Origin: Alitta virens
Taxonomy: Eukaryota > Annelida > Polychaeta > Phyllodocida > Nereididae
Length of the DNA stretch: 64,000 nucleotides
Direction: 5' to 3'
Assembly: GCA_932294295.1 (NCBI GenBank)
Contig: OW028584.1
Span: forward strand, 23,681,138 to 23,745,137
Shown here: piece by piece, positions 14,501-25,651 of the stretch
Numbering within the stretch: position 1 is the first letter of the stretch
Layout of the letters: every line of letters begins with the position of its first letter
Translations under genes and position numbers: made by a program
Notes under the pieces: generated by a model
The model's database searches: none
Told to the model about the DNA's origin: nothing
Seen by the model: the letters and a program-made list of their open reading frames with translations, nothing else

Positions 14501-14797
14501 GGGTTAAAATATGAAGCATCTTTGAATTATGATTTCATAAACAAAAATGAACAAAAATATTCAATCATAAATACTAGAATTCTTCATTTCTCTATCCTTT
14601 TAAAAAATCGAGGCATTATTAAGAGAGATTAAAGAAAAATTATATTCAATACAATATTTTGAAAGGTTAACGACAGATAACTTAAACAGATAACTTAAGC
14701 TAATAAGGCTTAGATAAGCTCAGAGATTCATGCATTTGATTCCTAGCCTGATCAATTCCTATGAGGTACAGCTCTACAATGGAAATATATCTTTTGT

Positions 14798-14845
14798 GGA
14801 CTCCATGCCTTAATGTCTCATCATAACGTCTGCCTGCACCTGGCC
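14798..14845 (-). repeat. Dispersed repeat, GACGTAATGATGAGATGA family
   Basis: Minus-strand copy: GGCAGACGTTATGATGAGAC with a downstream GGAGTCC, matching the order seen at 29.7 and 61.2 kb. Confidence 0.45.
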
Positions 14846-14934
14846 ATATTTAAGCTAAAGAAGCTTGAGACCAAACAGCATTGCTACATGGGTAGTTGCT
14901 TACATACAGTGCTTTCTTATAGCCCTGGTTTTAT

Positions 14935-14960
14935 CATGTCATCGCAACGTCTGCCACTAG
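14935..14960 (-). repeat. Dispersed repeat, GACGTAATGATGAGATGA family, partial
   Basis: Minus-strand GTGGCAGACGTTGCGATGAC core, 95 bp from the preceding copy in the same orientation. Confidence 0.35.
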
Positions 14961-15037
14961 ATAGACAGGACTCTCAAATAAATGAAAATACAAGGGGGCA
15001 AAAAGACAAGATGAAAAGCACAGAGACTAAGAATGCA

Positions 15038-15064
15038 TCTTATCTTATCTTATCTTATCTTATC
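15038..15064. repeat. TCTTA pentanucleotide microsatellite
   Basis: Five TCTTA units. Confidence 0.8.
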
Positions 15065-15770
15065 AGTTAATAATTCCACAGTTCATATTCAGTATTTTTC
15101 CTGTTAATTTTATTCATGATTTTATTTAACTTTCCCGTTTTAACATAGAACATAACAACACCACACCAATACTCTATCTATACATCAGTGCTATAAATAA
15201 GGCTCCAGTAAGGCTGGCTATCGACAGCCTTTACAACAACAAAAAACATTGATCGGAATTTTTGTTCACACCTTTCGTGCTGTAGAGTGCATGGGGATGG
15301 TGCCAATACACCTAGTCACGGAACACACAATTGGATCTTTGGATCCCTAATCTGCTATAAATAGAACTTCCTTCAATATGACGCAGTACAGATCTAATTC
15401 TTCTTTTCAATTTACTCATACAGGAAGCTGTTATACACAAATTTGTCATAATTATCTCAAGGAATTTCCACATATTATCAGGTACAATAACTGTATACAT
15501 AATGTAGTTCATAGTGTGAGAAAATGAGCACATATGCAAATACCTACAGGCCTTGTTTATTAATATTATATATGCGTTCACCATACCTATAACTGGGCCT
15601 ATCAACACGTCCAGTGTTTACTAGTGTTGTCGTACAATGGGTATTTATGACTAATTTATTGATATAGTGAAAATCCCACGACATTTTAAAATATTTGTAT
15701 ACAGCAAGAAAGGAAATAAACATGTCTTTAAAAGTGTATACAGTGTATATGGGTAATTTGTGGGAACATA

Positions 15771-15907
15771 GATAGACAGATAGATAGATTGACAGATAGA
15801 CAGATAGATAGATAGACACACACACACACAGATAGATAGATAGATAGATATAGATAGGTGGACAGATAGACAGACAGCTAGACAGACAGACAGATAGATA
15901 GATAGAC

Positions 15908-15945
<38 letters not shown>
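15771..15945. repeat. GATA/GACA microsatellite with a CA insert
   Basis: GATA units mixed with GACA and a short CA run around 15817-15828; the last 45 bp are pure GATA. Confidence 0.95.
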
Positions 15946-16652
15946 GTAATCTCTCTAATATGTTGACGATTAGAAATTACGAGTTAATTCAATAATATGA
16001 TTTTCAATTATATAATGGTTTTATCTATGCAATCTGTGTACAATAGATTTGGTTTCAATTAGTGCTTACGCAACAGTTCATAACCTTATGTAAGACATGT
16101 CAGTAACTGTATACCTGGGTATAAGTAATTTCATGAAGTCATCAGACTTGCTGGAATTAATTTCCAATAATATAAGGTTTCGGTCATAAAAAGAAACTTG
16201 ATCTAATCCTATAAATTATATTCAATTAAATTGCGTGTGCATCTATTACATATTAAACTGCATTTATAGACAATAGCTTCACAAAATCCCATCACAGGTG
16301 ATTACTGGGTGATGTACAACTTGACCACCCTAGTGAGCTGGCCAGCGTCCATTAGGGGGCATTTTATAGCCCATAAAATCGGCCGAGGGGTCAGTTAACT
16401 GCTGTTACGGTCATTTCTAACACCAAGGTCAATTTGCTCTGCTAGCTTCAGTCTGGAGTCTGTGGTGGGGTCATTAAGTTGATTTACCGTCATTACCGAA
16501 TCTTCCCGATTAACAGCTGCTGGGTCTACTATTATGAACATAGGAGCTAGTCCCGTTTAGAAGCCTGGGCTAGAATAATAATATACAATGTAAATATAAA
16601 TAGGAAATGTAAGTAATTTGGAATTTTAAAAGTTGATGTTGTTTAGACACCA

Positions 16653-16694
16653 GTTGGAAGCACTGACCTATATATATAGGTCAGTGGTTGGAAG
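16653..16694. mobile_element. Palindromic mini-insertion of a different sequence
   Basis: A 26-bp perfect palindrome CACTGACCTATAT plus its complement (16661-16686) bounded by an exact 8-bp repeat GTTGGAAG (16653-16660 and 16687-16694). Same architecture as the CATGGAG copies, with CA...TG ends but unrelated sequence. Confidence 0.55.
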
Positions 16695-16827
16695 GTGCTA
16701 TAAAGAGGCCCAGGTTTGTTATCAAGAAAATGCAATATTCTCACAGAAGGGTAGAAAGTGACTCAACTACCCCCGTGATAAAGGTAGGGTATGATCCATA
16801 GGTCTACAGGTCTGAGACTGATGGTTT

Positions 16828-16857
16828 CAACAGGCAGGCGTAATGATGATATGACAT
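16828..16857 (+). repeat. Dispersed repeat, GACGTAATGATGAGATGA family, partial
   Basis: CAGGCAGGCGTAATGATGAT followed by ATGACA; a one- or two-mismatch version of the core. Confidence 0.35.
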
Positions 16858-18127
16858 GACACGATATGATTCCAATCTAAAACCTCCACAAATTATAAAT
16901 TCGTACTTACACAATAGGTTATACTTTTCTTAAGATATGTATATCATGACTTATGATTTCGTGTAAATGATATTCTAACAAAATGAAAATATATCACACT
17001 GAAATAAATCACTCACCTTTCACAGTTTAGATTTAATCCATAACATCTGAAAATCAAATGAGAAATGGTAAATAACATTTCACAGGCAATAGAAACTATA
17101 CAATATGTATGCGTCCACATAGTATACATCTAGAGTTCATGCAGTACTAATGAATTATATATTGAAATGGATAAACAGTTATATACACTTAACAGCATAA
17201 ATCTGTTGACCTAATATATTTCCCTTATACAACACATACTATAAATTATTGACACAATGCCGTAAAAATGATTAATAGCAAAATGTTGGCCTGTTTTGTA
17301 TTTAATCATTATCAGAGTGTATGGCTTCGTTCACATGCAATTTGCTACTTTCAACAAAGCGTTGTTAGGGAGCTTAATTGCCCCCTAGATTGGGCAAAGT
17401 AAGGCTAACTCAAACTCTGGAATATCATCTTATGTTTGAATTGTTATTATATCTTGTGTTTTACCAATTATATTCGTGTCCTTTTTGCATCTTTGTATTC
17501 TCGCGTAAACCAAAAAGTTGCACATGAAACCTTATTTTAAAAATTGAGCAATTTGTTGAAGAAATATTGCAATTGATTCCAAAAAAAGATATTCTACTGT
17601 GCTCCAGAGTAGATTTAATTAGAAAGTCTTAATCAGTTCGGCCATTGACAGCCTAGTTAGCAACGATTTGGGGATTATTAATGAAAGAAATTCATCAGAC
17701 ATAAAAAGGGTTCATTAGTAAAGAAACGGTGAGGGGGGAGAGGGTAGGGGTTATAACAGAACACTGGAGCCAGGGGTAATTCATCAGATTTGCCCCATCT
17801 AATTAAATCTCAGTTTTGTTTATAATAATGAGAATATCCATCAAAAAGGTCATCAACATACACGCCCTCTAGCGGGAGCACAGCCAACTTAGATGCATAT
17901 GTCAATTAACAAAAACAGAAAATGAGGATCCAAAGCAAAAACACAGATGGATCACAGGATCATTTTCAGGATTGTGTTACGTAATGATGGATCTTACAAA
18001 AAAAGAGCAGAGGGAGAGGGGGGGGGGGGGGCAGCAGCCAACACTTAGGGAAGGAGTCTCTAAAGATCCCTGATCATTGCACGCAATCCCTTTATGCCCC
18101 CCCTCCCCCCAAGACAAACCATAAAAA

Positions 18128-18415
18128 ATAGATAGATAGATAGATAGGTAGAGAGATAGATAGAGAGATAGATAAATAGATAGGGAGAGAGATAGAGAGA
18201 TATAGAGATAGATAGAGAGACAGATAGAGAGAGAGATAGAGAGATAGATAGATAGATAGGGAGAGAGATAGAGAGATATAGAGATAGATAGATAGATAGG
18301 GAGAGAGATAGAGAGATATATAGAGAGATATAGAGATAGGTAGATAGATAGATAGACAGAGAGATAGATAGAGAGATAGATATAGACAGATAGATAGAGA
18401 GATAGATAGATAAAG
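18128..18415. repeat. GATA/GAGA compound microsatellite
   Basis: About 290 bp mixing GATA, GAGA and GGGA units, preceded by a 12-G run (about 18019-18030). Two long open frames on the minus strand are repeat translation only (Ser-Ile-Tyr-Leu). Confidence 0.95.
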
Positions 18416-19254
18416 AAGGAAATAAATAAATATTTAAAAGTGACATATAAGGGCAAACTTTGGGAAGAAGAAAGAAAGAACGAAAGAGAGAATATAAATC
18501 AGAGACAGCAAAAGGAATCCGTTTTCTTTGAGAAATCTTGTAAATCGAAAGTCTTCCATAACACTCAATCAAACTCCGATATCAGAGAGCAATAGACTAT
18601 GGAGACGGATACAATATTTCCTATTTATCTACTTAAGACTGCTTTTGGTGTTCATGGTAACTAAGTTTTATATGCTCAGAAAGATCTTATACAAAGAACT
18701 GGGCGATTGGTCTTTGACGTTCTTATGTTAAGGCTTAATTTGCATATCGCTTTATGATTGAATGGTTCGTCTTTATGACGTCACAATGGATTAGTGACAC
18801 GATGTTTCCCCATATCTGTCATTCATGCTCGACCTGGTTTCTCTATTCAGAAGGAGGCCACGTGGCTGTATCACTCCTAAAATGTATCTAAGGGAAATTT
18901 TTACCCCCGAAAGTGTCACTTTAGCAGTCGTGTTTACAATAAAATAGGCCTTCCACGGACTCACAACACAGAGATTATACACACGAAATAGCATTACAAC
19001 TAAATGAAATATCTGACTTTCACAATAAGATCACATTTTGAAACTATTTAATCCTTGGATCAAGGGTGGTCGAAATAAAAAGATTTAATGTACCCCATAG
19101 TGTGGGATGAATGTTAGGTAACATACCCCCCCCCCCCCTTTCCCCCCTTCCCCAAACAACCTCATGCATATTGACAAAAGCCCTAAACAGGGGGCCACTC
19201 GACCATTCTGAATTTTGCTGACTTCATGTCTTTGTAGAAACTCATGTATCCTTA

Positions 19255-19292
19255 CTCAAATCATGGAGTCTCTAGTGACTCCATGCTCAAAT
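19255..19292. mobile_element. Palindromic mini-insertion, CATGGAG family, copy 4
   Basis: A 24-bp element (19262-19285; CATGGAGTC...GACTCCATG), apparently an internally shortened relative of the 38.2 kb copy, bounded by CTCAAAT at 19255-19261 and 19286-19292. Confidence 0.55.
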
Positions 19293-20324
19293 TGGGTGAG
19301 GGAGGCGGGGGGGGGGGGGGTTTAAATAGTGAAAATTTGACAATTAAAAAATATTTTGATCATTTATATCTGACTTACAGTAAATGTAGCATTTGCCTCA
19401 GTTTTAAAACAGCGTTTATGAGAGCTCCGGAATTAGTAAATTTATGTTTTTATTACATAAATCACTTTAGCCCCCGGCCTTTAAACGGGGCCGACTTAAA
19501 TACAGCATTGCATATGCATGTATAGTACTGCAAATACCAAATCGCATGTAGTACTACAACGATGCGCATGCGCTCCCCACTGACATTCTAATCACGTGAC
19601 AGCAAATCCCTGGTAATCTCGCAGTACGCGAGATCTCCCTATCTCAAACTGTCTTCTATACACGACAGTACTGCAGAAACACAAGAAACATTCACTGTAG
19701 ATTTATGACTTTTGTTGCAGGATTTATTCTCACTGTCTCGATTTAATCGGAGATTATTCTCTTGAGGTACAGACACCCCCCCCCCCCTTTTTTTTTGGGA
19801 GAGGGGGGAGGGTTCTTAGGGGGGTCTTTGGGGATTGCCCTATTTATCGCACTGGTTACTTTGTGGCAAACAAGTCAAGTGTGTTGCTTGGATCTCAGCT
19901 GGAAGGATTGCTACATGTGGGGGGGACTGGGGGGGGGGGCTTAGGTGCCCCCCTGTGTGCAAACCTAATGAGGGGGCCCAATGCACTCCCCAAATATTGG
20001 ATTTCCAGTGCATTGCCTCTCGCCCTACGACCTACTGACACACTTACACACTTTCTGTAAGATCCAGCAATTACAATAAGTAGGTCACCTCAGTGTGGAG
20101 GTTTTATACTAATACTGTGTATGGAGTTCAAAGCAGAAGACACACTAAGTATCTCTTCGTGTCTTTTTACAGTTAACTTTACAGTAAGACATTGTATTTA
20201 AGGTTTTAGTTGTTTTGAAAAACATTTTAGACATTTTGAGTGTGTCTATAATGACTTTGACCTATAGTTTCTCTCAGATAATGACCAACTTTAGCTATTT
20301 TGACTAAAAATATGGCATGGGTTG

Positions 20325-20360
20325 CATTGACCATGTGGACAAGAGTCTCCATGCATTGAC
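20325..20360. mobile_element. Palindromic mini-insertion, CATGGAG family, copy 5
   Basis: A 22-bp decayed element (20332-20353; CATGTGGACAAGAG then TCTCCATG), a shortened relative of the 8.1 kb copy, bounded by CATTGAC at 20325-20331 and 20354-20360. Confidence 0.5.
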
Positions 20361-20850
20361 TAAAGCTGACTGTCTCATAAGATAAATCTAACTAACTTGT
20401 AAATCAAAAGTGGCTATGAAATTATAAACATTGTCAAAATATAAAAAGCTCACTCCAGCATAGATTTGGGTGAAAAAGAACCAGCAGTTGAGGTCATTTC
20501 TCTTGTGTAAAATGAACAAATTTAAATATATTGATCATGTGACCAATCACGACTCGGTGACCTCTGTGTCTGACCTCTACTCTTTGGGGGTTTGGGGAAA
20601 AGTATTCCAATATTTAATCCACCACATCTGACTTTTCTGTCTACATATATTCAATTCTATAATATTGCAAATATATAATTTCAATATGTTCTTTATTGAT
20701 GTTTTTCCTTGAAACTTTGACATTTTAAATCATCAAATCTATAGACCTACTACTTTAAACGAGACCAGAAACTTTGTTGAATTCTAGGCTTGAGATAGAG
20801 TATATGAATTCACTCAATATCATTTCATTTGCCTTATGATATATGATCTT

Positions 20851-20888
20851 TAATACGCTAGTATTAATACGCTAGTTTAATACGCTCC
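20851..20888. repeat. Short tandem repeat TTAATACGCTAGT
   Basis: Three 13-bp units, the third ending in CTCC. Confidence 0.7.
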
Positions 20889-21344
20889 AGCACGTGCATA
20901 AGAACGCAGCGTCAGAGCGCACGAGGTCAGCGCGTGTTTGGGGAATGCCCTGCCCAACTCAACACAAGTCTCATTAGCGCCCAGGGCCCCAGGGCAGCCC
21001 TACAAGGACCAGGGAGTCTACCCTGACAGTGACAATGATCTAAATGACACCAGGGACCTCAGTATAGCGCTCTTTTAATAAATACGAACAGTGAATAAAT
21101 TGGGGATACAGGTCATGAACCACAGGTCATAGGGTACGCAATGAAACATGCTTGTAGCGCCCAGCTTTGTTTGGCCCTTTTTGCTAAGAGGCCATTTTGG
21201 CCAGAGAAACATGTTTTAGAGTTTGTATAGTAATGAGTTTTGATAATTTTTGAACACATTTTGTTCATAAATTCGGCCTTCATATCATGTGCACCTGATT
21301 CAAAATCAAACTTTATAATTAATTATCACAGTATTTTCTTAAGT

Positions 21345-21385
21345 ACAAACCAGGGCTTTTATTGTACAAACCAGGGCTTTTATTC
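21345..21385. repeat. 21-bp tandem duplication
   Basis: GTACAAACCAGGGCTTTTAT followed by T occurs twice in direct tandem; a third partial match (ACAAGGGCTTGTA) follows at about 21419. Confidence 0.7.
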
Positions 21386-21620
21386 TAGAAATAGTCTTGC
21401 CCCAGCTTTGTATCCGAAACAAGGGCTTGTAGAATACGGTTATATGATATAATTCCAATTTTACTCTAACTCTGACCAGCAGGAATAGATATATGCCTCT
21501 ATTCTGTAATCGAAAACATAATATAAGTCGTTTTCAAAGCTTTTTAACAACTTGGGCATGCATGTAACTGACAACAACAAACTTGTAGCCCTCTAAGACT
21601 TTCTTCATTTCTTCATCTGA

Positions 21621-21646
21621 GCTACTAGAGGGAGACGTAATGATGA
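21621..21646 (+). repeat. Dispersed repeat, GACGTAATGATGAGATGA family, partial
   Basis: AGAGGGAGACGTAATGATGA core, diverging afterwards. Confidence 0.35.
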
Positions 21647-24253
21647 AACTACTTTATATAAATACATTGTACCACAAACAGGACACTTTTATCTGCCATT
21701 CCTATCTCAATTCACAATACATAAGAATTAGTTGTGGTATTGCCATTAAAGTTCAAAAATTCATTACATTATACATTCTTGTTTGTACCAAACACTCTTC
21801 TTCAAAGGTAATGCATTTATCGTTGCTTTGGCAACCAATTAGAAGAGTACTTTGAGAAGTGTGAAAATGTACAGACTTCAGAGGGTAGTTCAGTTTCATG
21901 CATATTCATTTTATATGATTAAAGAAACAATACAAGGGTGGAGTGATTTTCTTCATTATACCCTTTTATGTGTGGCCCAATCTGGCACCATTAAATAGCT
22001 ATTAAGGAAATGACTCTGCAGTCATTTGGGTGTGAAGTCTGCGCATGCGCATAATAATGAACAATCGGAACAATTCAAAAGGAAAATTCCTTTCTTCATT
22101 CACGTCTGTCTGCTCATGTGAGTTGTTTTTCTTCTTTCTTTCTTTCGGCTACAATAAATTTGATAAAAACTGGGATTCACTGCAAAATTTCCTGTAATCC
22201 TCTCGAAATGAGCATAGCAAAATGGATGATAGAGGCTGAATTTATATGGGATCTAAACATTTAGGCATTGTGGCGTAAAAATCGATCATTTCCTTTGTTG
22301 TAATGACGCTGTTACGTCATCAATTGCGTCATCAATCGAAGCGCCCTCTGCAGATAATACAATCAAGTGGGACAATCATTTAGCCCTAGCAGTTCCCTCA
22401 GTGGCTAAATCCTTCAATTGATCCAACAGAAATCAACTGCGCACAACAATATTGACTTTTTTCATACAAAAGGAATTTCACAAGATTACTAGAGTAATTA
22501 TCTGACAGTATAAGCTCACAATGCAATGCTAGGGCAAAATTCCCAATAGCTCTTGGCTGAGTTCGTTGTTGCAACTGCATTGCTGTATTGAATCTAGTAA
22601 AACTGAAGAATCATAATGCTAAGTAAGTAAGTAAGTGAGTAAAATATATTTATATAAGTTATCAAAGATTGAACATTATGTTAACAATTGGAGATGCAGG
22701 TAAATTACTTAAATACCTGATTAATGATTATTTTATCATGCAAACCAGTGTTGTTTTAGATATGATATATCAAACTTGAACAATCAACAAACATATTCGA
22801 CATAAAAATGTTCAGAACAACGGTATATAGATAAAAATCATGACAAAATCAGCTCAGAGCATTTATTACAGTGGTTCAGCAATCATTCCAAACAAAAACC
22901 AATTTCGTGTTCACAGGTAGCTTATTGGCCACACCAGGTGTGAAAAGAATTAGATAATGGAGTTTTGGGCAAAGAGAGCTTTTTGCGCAGACTAACTCAT
23001 GTTTGGAAACGAAAGAGTTATCTGTCAAACGGGCATGAATAAAACATTGCATTGTCTGTCACACAACTGCTATTGGGGATTGCGTAATGTTAATGATCAC
23101 GCCACGAAATTTCTAGGCATGTTTTGTCAGCTAAAACTAAGTCTGCCCCAGGCTGCTTGCACAGGCCACAAGAGAAATTTGACTAGGTAACCTCCCTTGG
23201 GTCAATTCTCAATACTGGGGTCAAGAGATATTGATTATCAGTTATTGATTTCAAACATGTCATGTCAGCTAAATACTAACAGCCTGTTTATAAAGGACTG
23301 CGGAGAAACATATCTGTACTTAATTAGGCTTTAGCTTAACTTATCGCATAGCTCTGGTAGCAATCTAATGACTGTATTTTAATCAAGCCAATTAAGGTCT
23401 GTTTTGATGTTGTTAATAGGTTTAAGTGTCTGCCATGTTTACAACAAACTATGAATGACATAAGGCCTCTTTAATATTTCTTGTTCACTTAAAAGCCAGA
23501 AAAAAAAAATCCTATTTCAGTCATACATTTATTGAAGATTTATGCCTCTTTTATTAAATTATATTAGGAATATATGTTTGTCATTTGATTCAATTTCTTT
23601 CTTTCTTTCTCTTCCAATTTTTTAATTTTTTCTTTAAGGCTTGAACATCTAGTCCTTTTAAATCCCTACTCACTGCTTTGGAGTGTGTCCACTAGCGCCG
23701 CCTATGTGCAATGCTGTGAAGTGCGTCACGTGCAGTGGCGTCGTGACCTAATTAGGCAGCCACATCAGAGGATTGTCGCCTTTGAGAGAGGAGAGCACCT
23801 TTCCCCAGCCAATGAGAGGGCGTGGCTGAGAGATTGCAAAATTGCATGTTTTTGATGCCACCTGAATCAGGGATGCAGCTGATCTCTGTAGCAACAGGGT
23901 TGAGACATAGCCTCCATCAAAAGACCCCCTTTATAGGGTGTGATAAAAGGGATAGTGGGAGGGGGGGGGGGGGGGTTGCTATCTTATTTTTTCTTTAATT
24001 ATTAGATAGATAGGTACCCAATTAAGTGGTTTTAATTTGATCACTGCACCATTGTTCAGTTTAGCTGAATGACTACATACATTAAAGCTGGCAGTGGACC
24101 TGTTAAAGAATGAGTCTTTCTTAACTCATAAAATAGTTTGATATGTCTTTTCATGGTAATAGGCATTTATTATAGACTGATAATGATCTTATTGTATTTT
24201 AAACAAATTTTTGTGTATGCAAAAAAATATAGTATTTATTTCACCTACCTACC

Positions 24254-24304
24254 TATTTCTCTATCTATCTATCTATCTATCTATTATCTACTACCTACCA
24301 TCTA

Positions 24305-24336
<32 letters not shown>

Positions 24337-24343
24337 TATCTAA
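24254..24343. repeat. CTAT microsatellite, interrupted
   Basis: Two CTAT blocks separated by TATCTACTACC-type DNA. Confidence 0.9.
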
Positions 24344-24398
24344 CAGTATGAATGATATTACATGACCCTGTCACACATTCACACCTCTTTTAGACTAT

Positions 24399-24768
24399 AG
24401 GTCATCACCCAGGTGTTACATAAAACTAACACAAGCATCATTTGTAGCACATGACACCTAATATGACAGCCTAATGTCATATCAGGGCATGTGGGTCATT
24501 GTGACGTCACAATCAGGCCAGGAGGTCCCTCTTGCGGCAGTGACATTGAGTCTAGTGCATAGAGGTCAAGCTGGACAATACGTGAACTGTGACCTGTAAA
24601 GAAAGCTGGTATGACCTCTATACGAAATACCTTCAAGGTCACACGAGAGTCTATTAAAGGACCTTTACAAATAATGACCTCACAGAGGTTAGACTAGCCT
24701 CATGATCAGACAATTAGACAATTACATAAGTCCAAAGGTCATTCGTGATTATAGGTAGCCAAAGGTCA
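24399..24768. promoter_or_regulatory. Cluster of eight AGGTCA nuclear-receptor half-sites
   Basis: Perfect AGGTCA at 24399, 24563, 24636, 24736 and 24763, and its complement TGACCT at 24590, 24612 and 24675 (first bases). The site at 24636 is part of TCAAGGTCA, the extended ERR/SF-1 type. A CRE (24502) lies inside. At this base composition I would expect well under one such hexamer in 370 bp. Candidate enhancer or a fragment of a repeat. Confidence 0.4.
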
Positions 24769-24907
24769 TGAATCGTCATATCCAATCACAAATTGTCATA
24801 AAGCTGACTATCAGTACAAGTCAGCCAATTAGGGTTAATTTTTTATATTTTCCAATTTTCGTAGTTATGATACATCACAGAATAAAATAAAGCAGCAGCA
24901 GAATTCA

Positions 24908-24931
24908 AGTATCTATCTATCTATCTATCTT
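24908..24931. repeat. Short CTAT microsatellite
   Basis: Six CTAT units. Confidence 0.85.
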
Positions 24932-25014
24932 ATTTTTCTTTCTATCGTTCTTTATCATCACTTGCTATATTCTAATTTCAGGGATATAAATTACTGGCAA
25001 ATACTACCAATCAA

Positions 25015-25015
25015 A

Positions 25016-25051
<36 letters not shown>

Positions 25052-25052
25052 C
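25015..25052. repeat. TA dinucleotide tract
   Basis: Alternating TA for about 35 bp with one break. Confidence 0.85.
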
Positions 25053-25460
25053 ATACAAACGCCCAGTATATATATATGGACAGTACATACACGAGGTCAC
25101 ATGACTTCAGTGACCAACGTACTGCAAGGGCCTCAGGGCAATTGACACCTAACTGAAAAATTTGGATGATGGGAGGGGGGGGGGGGTGCCCTAGGGTCTT
25201 TGCATATAAGGCATGGGGGGGGGGGGGGGGTCGTGTGACTAACTGGGCTATATACTGGACATGTGCCATATTTTCTTCATTCATTCATACAGATAGTAAA
25301 GTCACAAAATCATACCGAGACTGTCTATCATATTGTACACGAAATTTTATGGCAATAAATTGTTAATAAACTACATTTTCTAAAAATTAATAAAAAAAAT
25401 CATGAGGACAAAAGATTATTGGATAAAATATATATTTCTGATAATATCAGGATGATAAAT

Positions 25461-25651
25461 CTCTCCTCTCCTCTCCTCTCCTCTCCTCTCCTCTCCTCTC
25501 CTCTCCTCTCCTCTCCTCTCCTCTCCTCTCCTCTCCTCTCCTCTCCTCTCCTCTCCTCTCCTCTCCTCTCCTCTCCTCTCCTCTCCTCTCCTCTCCTCTC
25601 CTCTCCTCTCCTCTCCTCTCCTCTCCTCTCCTCTCCTCTCTCCTCCTCTCC
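25461..25651. repeat. CTCTC pentanucleotide array
   Basis: About 190 bp of nearly perfect CTCTC units (about 36-38), with imperfection only in the last 12 bases. It has all-purine (GAGGA) and all-pyrimidine strands. The opposite orientation of the same unit is at 61303-61466. Confidence 0.97.

Larger units (their letters stand above)
11591..15037. other. AT-rich gene-free DNA
   Basis: Very AT-rich; TAGGCCTA at 12316. Nothing gene-like was recognised. Confidence 0.55.
18416..24253. other. Gene-free DNA with homopolymers and mini-insertions
   Basis: C and G runs at about 19127, 19306, 19781, 19931 and 23959; a CRE at 18776; TGACCT pairs at 20558 and 20571. No coding exon recognised. Confidence 0.5.

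Noticed and set aside
15771..18415. Regular GATA repeats considered as a CRISPR-like array
   Set aside because: Four-base units without spacers in an animal genome; plain microsatellites.
17977..18572. 159- and 170-codon minus-strand frames
   Set aside because: Translation of the GATA/GAGA microsatellite.
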